DNA of 16,810 bases from Bacteroidota bacterium. GTDB lineage: Bacteria > Bacteroidota > Bacteroidia > Chitinophagales > Saprospiraceae. Position 1 is the first letter of the stretch. Each line of letters starts with the position of its first letter. Position numbers and translations under genes: made by a program. This document shows positions 7,894 to 14,672 of the stretch, piece after piece. The notes under the pieces are model-generated. The model did not search any database, was not told the DNA's origin, and saw nothing but the letters and a program-made list of their open reading frames with translations. The DNA lies in assembly GCA_024280135.1 (NCBI GenBank), contig JAJRQS010000360.1, positions 1 through 16,810 of the forward strand, read 5' to 3'.

Positions 7894-9381
7894 TTACATC
7901 CAATCTCTTTTGTCTGTCTCAATAACCATCAACACATAGTCACGTATGCTTTTTGCTTGCGCCAAATCTAGATAAGGCATGCGCTTGATCCCAGCGGCTG
8001 TATAAAATATGATGGAGGCTAGTTTCTTTCGGTGTTGAAAAGGTGATTGTTTGATTGCTACTCCTTGTATTTTGTACGTTTGGAAAAGCAAATGGTCGTT
8101 TGCAAAATGTCCTCCTTTGATGTGAATGACTTCTTCATTCATTCCAATTTTTTTCTTTTGTTGGAATAAATAAGCGCGAATCATCAAAAAAGGAATCAAC
8201 AATATTCCGGCAATGATGATTTTTTCATTTGGAAAATAAAAGAGGGCTGTAATGGCAGCTACCAATAAAAGACTAAGTATAACAAGTTGTCGAATCAGAA
8301 GCCATTCTGATGGTGATATAAATTCTTTTACCTGATACGGGTCATCTTTAAAATAGGTTTGTAATGTGACGTTAATGTGATTTTGCGAAAGCCCAGCAAG
8401 ATGAATACTACTCCCTTTTTGTTTAACGGTAGTAGAGGAAGCTTGCTTGATTTCCATGCTGTGAATCTTTGGGATTTTTCGTAAAAGATTATCTCGCCAA
8501 TGAAAAAGTTGAATCTTGCTATCTTTAATAGTGATTTCCCTTTTGGTAAATAGCCCATAGCTAACTTTGAAGCCATCCGTGATACGTATAAATTTAAGTT
8601 CAAAATATTTAATAATACTTCGGATGAGAGAAATCAAAATAGAAAAAATGGCATATACAATTATAAACCCCCCTAGAATTAATAGACTAGAATTAATAAT
8701 TTGGTCAGTGTCAATATTTTTATCGATAATTTCTTCTAAATTTATATCGACATCCTGAAGTGTGTTTTGCAACCAAAAAAGTAAGGCAACGGGAAGTAAA
8801 GCGGATTTTAGATGATTTTGCGTAAGCCCGACTTTTAATAAATCTACAAAGCTTAGTTGAAATAAAACCTCACCTATGTGTCTTATGCTCGTTTTGATTT
8901 CTACCTCTTCTTTCGGAAGGAGGTCAATTCTTTTGCTGGCTAGAATAGTAGATCTTAAACTTTCCGCCTTTTTATTAGAAAGCGCATAAAGCTCGAATTC
9001 TGAACCTTTAGACCCTGCGGTATCAATTTCTAGTTCAACAACAGAAAGTGCTTGATGAATAATACTTTGTTTGAAGTTGATAGATTGGATGCGCTCAAAT
9101 GGGATCACCATTTTACTACGCTTGAAAACACCTTTCTTTATAATTAATTCTTCTGCTACAACTTGAAAAGTATATCTGAAAAACGAGACAATACCAAAAA
9201 CGACCCCTATTAGTAATAGAATACCAAAAATAATCTTTGTTGTGATTCCTGCACTAAATATCGTAGCGACCAAAAAAGGTAAAAGTATCTTAAACCAAGT
9301 CTTATAGAGCTTATAAATGATTAAGGGTATCGCCGCATAAGATTGGCGACTAGGCATTGAAAAGTCATATATCTGCTTCAT
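7894..9381 (-). CDS. Bacterial PH-domain (bPH2) membrane protein, YdbT-like
   Basis: The 495-residue protein has three bPH2 (DUF304, YdbT-type) domains at about residues 71-136, 260-332 and 415-475. Each starts with a short strand-rich segment such as FQVVAEELIIKKGVFKRSK, and in the first two an IPFERIQS- or IKDSKIQ-type stretch follows. Hydrophobic membrane segments lie between them (about 30-66, 190-206, 232-256, 365-382 and 387-405). The N-terminal DFSMPSRQSY motif is typical of the family. The first ATG in frame is at 9381, overlapping the end of the YdbS-like gene by 17 bases. A longer frame would use a TTG at 9402. The tandem YdbS-YdbT pair is common in bacteria, but its biochemical role is not established. 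The bPH2 fold suggests binding of lipid or protein at the membrane. It is the last gene of the ppk1 operon and converges on thyA. Confidence 0.85.
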   Translation of the reverse strand: MKQIYDFSMPSRQSYAAIPLIIYKLYKTWFKILLPFLVATIFSAGITTKIIFGILLLIGVVFGIVSFFRYTFQVVAEELIIKKGVFKRSKMVIPFERIQSINFKQSIIHQALSVVELEIDTAGSKGSEFELYALSNKKAESLRSTILASKRIDLLPKEEVEIKTSIRHIGEVLFQLSFVDLLKVGLTQNHLKSALLPVALLFWLQNTLQDVDINLEEIIDKNIDTDQIINSSLLILGGFIIVYAIFSILISLIRSIIKYFELKFIRITDGFKVSYGLFTKREITIKDSKIQLFHWRDNLLRKIPKIHSMEIKQASSTTVKQKGSSIHLAGLSQNHINVTLQTYFKDDPYQVKEFISPSEWLLIRQLVILSLLLVAAITALFYFPNEKIIIAGILLIPFLMIRAYLFQQKKKIGMNEEVIHIKGGHFANDHLLFQTYKIQGVAIKQSPFQHRKKLASIIFYTAAGIKRMPYLDLAQAKSIRDYVLMVIETDKRDWM

Positions 9382-9772
9382 CCGCAATGCTTTTCTGCGC
9401 AATGTAAGCTTTCAGCTTTTCCGCTTTTTCAGGAAGTAAGGCCGGAATAGATAAGTCACTTTGACTGCCTCCAGCGGTATAGAGTTTTAAAGTAGAATAC
9501 CCCATCCAACGAGCAATAGGCCCTTGTGTCACTTCACTATGTTGTACTCTTACAAAGGGAATCGCAATTTCACTTCTCCACAAAAATCCATCTTTAAAAA
9601 CTAAATCATGGTGACGAACTTGATAGCCCATACTGCCAAAACGCTTTAGTCGAATCCAAGTTAATGCAAGTAAAAACAAAAAAACAGCCAAGATTACTAA
9701 CCCAGTATAAGGTGCCAAAAAAGCTAATTTTTTTAAAAAATAAAGAACACCAAAACCTATAAAAAGTAGCAT
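9365..9772 (-). CDS. Bacterial PH-domain protein, YdbS-like: main part (displaced from its true N-terminus by a frameshift)
   Basis: This frame gives 135 residues: a membrane hairpin (about 1-13 and 20-40) and one bPH2 domain (about 50-125) with IPFVRVQHSEVTQGPIARWMG and LKLYTAGGS, both characteristic of YdbS. ATG 9772 falls in the middle of the first membrane segment and is unlikely to be the true start. Reading upstream in this frame, codons for KVILLENGLFA precede it. They join perfectly onto the fragment at 9757-9891 if one A is added to the minus-strand AAAAA run (9803-9807). The restored protein would have 175 residues, normal for YdbS. The gene sits between ppk1 and the YdbT-like gene and overlaps the latter. 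Either the base is missing through a sequencing error, or the gene is broken, or it is rescued by -1 frameshifting. Confidence 0.75.
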   Translation of the reverse strand: MLLFIGFGVLYFLKKLAFLAPYTGLVILAVFLFLLALTWIRLKRFGSMGYQVRHHDLVFKDGFLWRSEIAIPFVRVQHSEVTQGPIARWMGYSTLKLYTAGGSQSDLSIPALLPEKAEKLKAYIAQKSIADEADI

Positions 9773-9891
9773 TGCAAAGAGACCATTTTCAAGCAGGATG
9801 ACTTTTTGTATCCAGACTCGAGAACGTCGTATTCAATGTCATGAACTTCGGGAAGAGCGTCTGAATCAATTTTATTATTTGAAAATATCAT
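9757..9891 (-). CDS. YdbS-like protein, N-terminal fragment with the true start codon
   Basis: This short frame has 44 codons. The first 30 residues begin MIFSNNKIDSDALPEV and end in ESGYKK, which has the style of YdbS N-termini (polar head ending in YLKV just before the first membrane helix). After YKK the frame runs into unrelated residues and stops at TAG (9757-9759). The ATG at 9891-9889 overlaps the ppk1 stop TGA (9890-9888) as ATGA, a classic translational-coupling arrangement, which supports it as the true start. The continuation of the protein lies in the frame of 9365-9772. Confidence 0.65.
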   Translation of the reverse strand: MIFSNNKIDSDALPEVHDIEYDVLESGYKKSSCLKMVSLQCYFL

Positions 9892-11171
9892 GAATTTGCC
9901 TCTTTCTTTTCTTTTTCCTTTTTCTTCTTTATGAGCTCATTTTTACGCTTGTAATAGTAATAGGTTTCTAGTTGGGCTTGAATGGGTAGATCCGTGTCAG
10001 CCGCTCTATACTTTAAAGAACTCTGCCCATCAAGAACTCGTGCTTTTATATTATCCGAAAGTTGAATAGTAAGATAATCAGCTATTTCCTTTTTGAGGGT
10101 TTTGTCTAATATCGGAAAAGCTGTTTCTACACGACCAGAAAGATTACGCGTCATTAAATCTGCAGAGGATAAATAAAATAAATCATCGCCCTCATGATGA
10201 AATCTAAAAACACGACTATGCTCTAAAAAGCGATCGACAATACTAACACCTTTTATATTCTGGCTCACTTTGGGCAACTCGGGAATCAAACAACATACAC
10301 CTCTGATAATTAATTTTATTTTCACACCAGCCTCACTTGCCTTATAGAGTTTTTCAATGATAATAGGGTCTTGTAAGCTATTACATTTAATAGTTATTTT
10401 TGCCTTTTTACCCATTTTTGCTTGCCGCGTTTCAAAATCAATTAAGCCTTCAATGCCACTTCGTAGGTTAAATTGTCCGACGAGTAACTGCTCAAATTTA
10501 TGTGGTGGCTTTTTAAAATTTTCCAAATAGTAAAAAACACTAGCCGCTTCTCTTGTGATTAGGGTATTCGCTGTGAACAGACCAAAGTCGCTATATACAG
10601 TGGCTGTTCCTTCATGGAAGTTACCTGTACTCAGGTAAGTGTAAAGTACTGGTTTTCCACTTTCCACCCTCCGAAATAATGCTAGTTTTGAATGGACTTT
10701 TAAACCTGGAAAACTATATATTACTTTAACCCCAGCTTTTTCTAGTTTTTCGCCCCATTCTAGATTATTCTTTTCATCAAATCTTGCTTTGACTTCGATA
10801 AATGCAGTTACTTGTTTACCGGCTCTTACCGCAGCCATCAACGCCTGTTGGATGCGAGACTTTTTTGCAGTCCTGTATTGGATTATTTTAATATGGGTGA
10901 TATCTGGGTCTTTTGCGGCTTCTTCAAATAGTCGGATGACACTTTCGTATGAATTAAACGGAAGGTTGATGAGGTGATCTTTCTCTTTAATGGCCTCAAA
11001 GATATCCTTGCTTTTTTCCAAAGGCGGATAGGTTAGTGGTTCTAGTGGACGATATTTTAAATCATTTCTTTTAAAGCTAGGGAAACTGAAAAAATCAAAA
11101 TTATTATGGTAGCGTCCTTCAGGTAATAGGTCTAACTTTTCCATCCCAAAAGTCACCATCAAGAAATTCAA
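9888..11171 (-). CDS. ppk1: Polyphosphate kinase 1, C-terminal part (frameshifted gene)
   Basis: PPK1 reversibly transfers the ATP gamma-phosphate to inorganic polyphosphate. This frame carries 427 residues from LNFLMVTFG onward, covering the C1 and C2 (phospholipase D-like) catalytic domains. The opening codon at 11171 is TTG and would really be an internal Leu. Visible are GRYHNNFDFFSFP, PFNSYESVIRLF, YRTAKKSRI (about 99-107), ARFDEKNN, the catalytic histidine motif GLKVHSKLALF (His160, equivalent to the phosphorylated His435 of E. coli) and YLSTGNFHEGTA. The second C-domain holds ADLMTRNLSGRVE. The Lys/Glu-rich tail (KKKKEKEKKEA) is low complexity. The start overlaps the stop of the N-terminal part by 4 bases, but the family is one chain of about 700 residues. 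One added T near 11170 fuses both into a 702-residue PPK1. Confidence 0.88.
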   Translation of the reverse strand: MNFLMVTFGMEKLDLLPEGRYHNNFDFFSFPSFKRNDLKYRPLEPLTYPPLEKSKDIFEAIKEKDHLINLPFNSYESVIRLFEEAAKDPDITHIKIIQYRTAKKSRIQQALMAAVRAGKQVTAFIEVKARFDEKNNLEWGEKLEKAGVKVIYSFPGLKVHSKLALFRRVESGKPVLYTYLSTGNFHEGTATVYSDFGLFTANTLITREAASVFYYLENFKKPPHKFEQLLVGQFNLRSGIEGLIDFETRQAKMGKKAKITIKCNSLQDPIIIEKLYKASEAGVKIKLIIRGVCCLIPELPKVSQNIKGVSIVDRFLEHSRVFRFHHEGDDLFYLSSADLMTRNLSGRVETAFPILDKTLKKEIADYLTIQLSDNIKARVLDGQSSLKYRAADTDLPIQAQLETYYYYKRKNELIKKKKEKEKKEANS

Positions 11172-11995
11172 AAATGTTTGGGCATATTACGATCATAAAC
11201 CAATCTGGAGGCGGGGCCTACATTACGTTTAGATAAACTATTTTTAATTTTTTCAATCAAATCACCCGAAAATTCATCATCAATATACAAATCAGCATCC
11301 CGTGTCAACTTGATGCTATAAGTATCTATTATATCATAACCGGGAAACATCCAACTGACCGTTTGGCGGACGATGTCATCTAACATAATGACATCCTTTC
11401 GCTTACTTTGGGTGGGCAATTCAATAAACCTTGGCAAGATGTCTGAAGGGATGTTTACGATGGCATATTGCGTGGGTGATGTCGGCTTATGCTTTTCCTT
11501 CATCATAATAGAAAGATAAAGTGAGGCATTATTTAGAAAAGGTCGTATTTTGTTTTTAACCAATAATACGGGCTGAATATAAGGCAGCATTTTGTCGTGG
11601 AAGTAGTTTTCTACAAAATCCATCTGCTCCTTATTCATTTCTAATCTTCTGACTAGATTAATTTTATACTTCCGTAAACCAGGAACAATCTCTTCCATGA
11701 AAATACGACTAAACTCCTCCTGTTGCTCATTTACGATGGAATGGATCTGTTTTAATGTCCCCTTAGGGTCGAAACCCAACTCCTTCTTGGTTTTTTTTCC
11801 AATACGTATTAGGTTACGCATTTGCCCAATTCTAACTTTAAAGTACTCATCCAAATTCGAAGAGAAAATAGCTAAAAATTGAACACGTGTCAATAAAGGC
11901 ACAGATTTATCCTTAGCTTCTTGTAATACTCGTCCATTGAAATGCAACCAACTGATATCTCGGTGTAGGTAAGGGTACTTAGCTTTTTTACTCAT
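11168..11995 (-). CDS. ppk1: Polyphosphate kinase 1, N-terminal part (frameshifted gene)
   Basis: The 275 residues from ATG 11995 contain the N-terminal and head domains of PPK1: YLHRDISWLHFNGRVLQEA (about 8-26), LLTRVQFLAIFSSNLDEYFKVR (the ATP-adenine-binding region with the conserved SSNLDE) and the SRLVYDRNMPKHF segment at the end. The frame then hits TGA (11168-11170) exactly where the protein should go on with LNFLMVTFG. That sequence is present one frame over. ATG 11995 was chosen because a good promoter lies at 12049-12080 and family N-termini begin just before the HRDISWL motif. Starts at 12136, 12037 or 12031 would precede or crowd the transcription start, and the first would overlap the methyltransferase gene by 28 bases. 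Alone, this part lacks the catalytic histidine. Confidence 0.88.
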   Translation of the reverse strand: MSKKAKYPYLHRDISWLHFNGRVLQEAKDKSVPLLTRVQFLAIFSSNLDEYFKVRIGQMRNLIRIGKKTKKELGFDPKGTLKQIHSIVNEQQEEFSRIFMEEIVPGLRKYKINLVRRLEMNKEQMDFVENYFHDKMLPYIQPVLLVKNKIRPFLNNASLYLSIMMKEKHKPTSPTQYAIVNIPSDILPRFIELPTQSKRKDVIMLDDIVRQTVSWMFPGYDIIDTYSIKLTRDADLYIDDEFSGDLIEKIKNSLSKRNVGPASRLVYDRNMPKHF

Positions 11996-12048
11996 TGAAA
12001 ATTTTTTCTCTATAAATTCGATATCTCTCATAGCCATATATTTGTAGT

Positions 12049-12080
12049 CAAATGTACGTTTTATTGGTGTAATTTGCAAG
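12049..12080 (-). promoter_or_regulatory. Bacteroidetes-type promoter for the ppk1-ydbS-ydbT operon
   Basis: On the minus strand, CTTG (12080-12077) and TACATTTG (12056-12049) are 20 bases apart. The -7 box is an exact TAnnTTTG match and the -33 box has one mismatch to TTTG. It lies just after the methyltransferase stop (12109). Transcription would start near 12043, leaving a leader of about 47 bases before ATG 11995. Confidence 0.6.
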
Positions 12081-12108
12081 CGCTTCGAAGCTTCAAACCA
12101 AAGCCTAC

Positions 12109-12933
12109 TTACCAAGCTCGAACCCAGGGTTTCCATTTTGACGGAGCTAAGATGTGGTGTTCTTTTTCTTTTTGTTCCTTTCGGAAAAATAAGATCCCAA
12201 AATGAAAGAGATCGATGGATAGCCTTACTTGCGGATCTCCTTTCAATTTAGACCAAGCGGCTGACATGCCTTTAGACCAATAGATGTCATCCAATACCAC
12301 GATGGAGTCTTCCGAAAGGAACGGCTTTATCTGCTCAAAATAGGCTAGAGTAGGGGCTTTTTGATGGTTGCCATCCATGAATACTAAACCTAGTTTATCT
12401 AATTTCTGGAGTGAATTTGATAACGTGTTATCAAAAGGACCTTCCATAATATCAATGTTTTTTCCGTAAGGAAAAATGTCAAAATTACGGCGTGCTAATG
12501 TGACGGATGATGGATTTCCTTCCAAAGTGATAACCTGCGCATTTAATGCGGCACTTTGCATATAAAGGGTACTTAATCCTAAAGAAGTGCCTATTTCTAG
12601 CATTTGATCGGGTTTCAACCAATTAATCAAACGAAACATCCACTGAGCTTTGAGGGGAGAGATTAAAGAGGTTTTGGCGACATCTTTAATTTTTCTTTTG
12701 GTGGTCTTACCCATCGAATGACTGCCTGCCCCAAAATCTACAAATGTAATTTCTCGCTCCAAGTCTAACATCTTTTTCCGCAAGGCTTCTAATTCATCAA
12801 AAGCATAATAATGTCTATCGTCTTCTAAGACTTGCTTTGTAAGTTCATATACAAAAGGAGAATGTGTATTATACACCGTTCTAGCTTTCGCAAAATACGT
12901 TAGAAATTGTTTTGCAGAAAAAGTATTAGCCAT
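12109..12933 (-). CDS. Class I SAM-dependent methyltransferase (O-methyltransferase-like)
   Basis: The 274-residue cytosolic protein has a Rossmann-type methyltransferase core at about residues 95-250. Motif I is LEIGTSLGLST (112-122), the acidic residue after strand 2 is Glu138 (ITLEGNP), strand 4 is LVFMDGNHQK (183-192), and a DD pair (215-216) in VVLDDIYWSKGM follows. This layout matches the Methyltransf_24 / catechol-O-methyltransferase-like group common in Bacteroidetes. The N-terminal 90 residues (SPFVYELTKQV, VDFGAGSH) are typical of this Bacteroidetes subfamily, whose substrate is not known to me. The gene starts 18 bases after the fadD stop on the same strand, so it is probably translated from the fadD transcript. 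ppk1 downstream has its own promoter. Confidence 0.82.
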   Translation of the reverse strand: MANTFSAKQFLTYFAKARTVYNTHSPFVYELTKQVLEDDRHYYAFDELEALRKKMLDLEREITFVDFGAGSHSMGKTTKRKIKDVAKTSLISPLKAQWMFRLINWLKPDQMLEIGTSLGLSTLYMQSAALNAQVITLEGNPSSVTLARRNFDIFPYGKNIDIMEGPFDNTLSNSLQKLDKLGLVFMDGNHQKAPTLAYFEQIKPFLSEDSIVVLDDIYWSKGMSAAWSKLKGDPQVRLSIDLFHFGILFFRKEQKEKEHHILAPSKWKPWVRAW

Positions 12934-12951
12934 TGATTAGAAAAGTATGAA

Positions 12952-14616
12952 TTAAATTTCTCTCAATTTGCGGCGAAGAATTTTTCCAACATTAGATTTT
13001 GGTAACTCATCGATAAATTCAACAACCTTAGGTCGTTTATAACCCGTTAAATTCTCTCTAGCATAAGCTAACAATTCTTTTTCTGTAAGAGACTTATCTT
13101 TTTTGACAACAAAGACTTTTACAACTTCTCCAGAGTGCTCATCTGGGATACCAATACAACCAACTTCTAATACTTTGGGATTGGCTACGAGTACTTCTTC
13201 TATTTCATTCGGATAGACATTGAATCCTGAAACCAAAATCATGTCTTTTTTTCTATCGACTATCGTCAAAAATCCATCTTCATCGAATTGACCGATGTCG
13301 CCTGTATAAAGCCATCCATCTTTAATTGTTTTGGCTGTTTCTTCTGGTCGTTGATAATAGCCTTTCATGACTTGAGGTCCTTTGGCAATGATTTCTCCTG
13401 GCTCATTAATCCCCAATTGATTGCCTTCCTTATCAACTATGCGAACGTCAGTCGAGGGGAAAGGTAAACCAATTGATCCCAATTTGCCTAATTCCGCAAC
13501 AAGTGGGTTTACGCTTACAATTGCACAAGTTTCGGTTAATCCATATCCTTGTGAAAGATAACAGCCTGTGACTTCTTCCCATTCTAGTGATACTGGCGTC
13601 TGAACAGCCATGCCCCCTCCTATGGTAATATTAAGATTACTAGTATCCATCTCGCGGAAGGTTTGGTTCTGCAACAGGGCATTAAAAAGCGTATTGACAC
13701 CAGTCATGATTTGGATTTTATTCCCTTTAAACTCAGCGACTAATTTTTTAATATCTCGCGGATTCGTAACCAAAACATTGTTTGCGCCCATACTGAATAA
13801 AGCCAAACCATTTACTGCAAAAGCAAATACATGATACAAAGGCAAAGGACAAATACCTACGACGTCGCTTTTGGGTAAGGAGGGTGTGACGACTGCCTTG
13901 ATTTGCAACATCGTGGATATCAAGTTATGATTGGTCAACATCGCACCTTTGGAAACGCCAGTCGTGCCACCCGTGTATTGATGAATGATGACATCATGAC
14001 GGGTTTTTTCAAACGGCTTGATGCTGAACTTTTTGCCTTGCTTGAGGGCTTCAGAAAAGGATACAGGATTAGGTAAGTTATATTTTGGAACCATCCTTTT
14101 CACACGCTTCACAATGAAGTTAACCAGTGCTCCTTTGGCAAAGCCTAAAAGTTCTCCAATACTCGTCGTAATGATTGTTTTGATGGCTGTATCCCCTAGA
14201 ATTTTCTCTAAATTAGCTGCGAAATTATCTAAGATGATAATGGCTTTTGTATCACTATCTGTGAATTGATGTTTCATCTCTCTTGGCGTGTATAGCGGGT
14301 TGGTATTAACGACAGTCAACCCTGCTCGTAAGGCACCAAATAATGCAATAGGATATTGCAGTAAGTTGGGCATCATGATGGCAATTTTATCGCCTGGTTC
14401 TAGTCCTCGAGATTGTAAATAGGCGCCAAAATCTTTACTGTAGGTATCTAGCTGTTCAAATGAAATAGTTTTATCCATACAAGTGAATGCAGGTTTAGAA
14501 CCGTATTTTTTTAAAGTTTCGTCGATGATTTCGACAAGTGTTTCATACTGATTAGGATCGATATTGGCAGGAACGCCAGGCGGATAATTTTTTAACCAAG
14601 GTTTTGACTCACTCAT
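12952..14616 (-). CDS. fadD: Long-chain acyl-CoA ligase (AMP-forming)
   Basis: The 554-residue ANL-superfamily enzyme activates fatty acids to acyl-CoA through an acyl-AMP intermediate, feeding beta-oxidation or lipid synthesis. The AMP-binding motif YTGGTTGVSKG is at 214-224, QGYGLTE at 356-362, WLYTGDIG at 435-442, the hinge and FACS signature with DRKKDMILVSGFNVYPNEIEE at about 454-474, and the catalytic lysine near 545 in NVGKILRRKLR. The order and length match bacterial FadD (about 560). It is probably cytosolic and membrane-associated, with no signal peptide. ATG 14616 gives MSESKPW, like family N-termini. A 17-base perfect palindrome sits 17 bases upstream of the start, a plausible operator. 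The methyltransferase gene follows closely. No other beta-oxidation genes are in the window. Confidence 0.93.
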   Translation of the reverse strand: MSESKPWLKNYPPGVPANIDPNQYETLVEIIDETLKKYGSKPAFTCMDKTISFEQLDTYSKDFGAYLQSRGLEPGDKIAIMMPNLLQYPIALFGALRAGLTVVNTNPLYTPREMKHQFTDSDTKAIIILDNFAANLEKILGDTAIKTIITTSIGELLGFAKGALVNFIVKRVKRMVPKYNLPNPVSFSEALKQGKKFSIKPFEKTRHDVIIHQYTGGTTGVSKGAMLTNHNLISTMLQIKAVVTPSLPKSDVVGICPLPLYHVFAFAVNGLALFSMGANNVLVTNPRDIKKLVAEFKGNKIQIMTGVNTLFNALLQNQTFREMDTSNLNITIGGGMAVQTPVSLEWEEVTGCYLSQGYGLTETCAIVSVNPLVAELGKLGSIGLPFPSTDVRIVDKEGNQLGINEPGEIIAKGPQVMKGYYQRPEETAKTIKDGWLYTGDIGQFDEDGFLTIVDRKKDMILVSGFNVYPNEIEEVLVANPKVLEVGCIGIPDEHSGEVVKVFVVKKDKSLTEKELLAYARENLTGYKRPKVVEFIDELPKSNVGKILRRKLREI

Positions 14617-14632
14617 TTTTTTCTATTTTTTG

Positions 14633-14649
14633 AAGTGTTTAAAACACTT
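14633..14649. promoter_or_regulatory. 17-base perfect palindrome upstream of fadD, candidate operator
   Basis: AAGTGTTT and AAACACTT flank a single central A, a perfect 8+1+8 inverted repeat. It lies 17 bases before the fadD start. A weak -7-like TAATATTG on the minus strand (14664-14657) would put the transcription start at its edge. Neither strand has a T run after it, so it is not an intrinsic terminator. Regulator unknown. Confidence 0.45.
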
Positions 14650-14672
14650 TAATTTGCAATATTACTATGCCT

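Noticed and set aside
9888..11171. Two genuine separate PPK genes with overlapping start and stop
   Set aside because: The second frame would begin with TTG in the middle of a conserved continuous segment (MPKHF-LNFLMVTFG), and PPK1 is a single chain in the family.
11168..12136. ppk1 start at ATG 12136, giving a 322-residue N-terminal frame
   Set aside because: It overlaps the methyltransferase end, precedes the likely promoter at 12049-12080, and adds 47 residues with no PPK1 character.
13610..14269. Plus-strand frames of 74 and 83 codons opposite fadD
   Set aside because: They are shadows of a strongly conserved gene with no protein-like motifs of their own.
14633..14649. The palindrome as a terminator of the glycosyltransferase gene
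   Set aside because: The stem is AT-rich, the loop would be a single base unless pairs are opened, and no T run follows on the minus strand.
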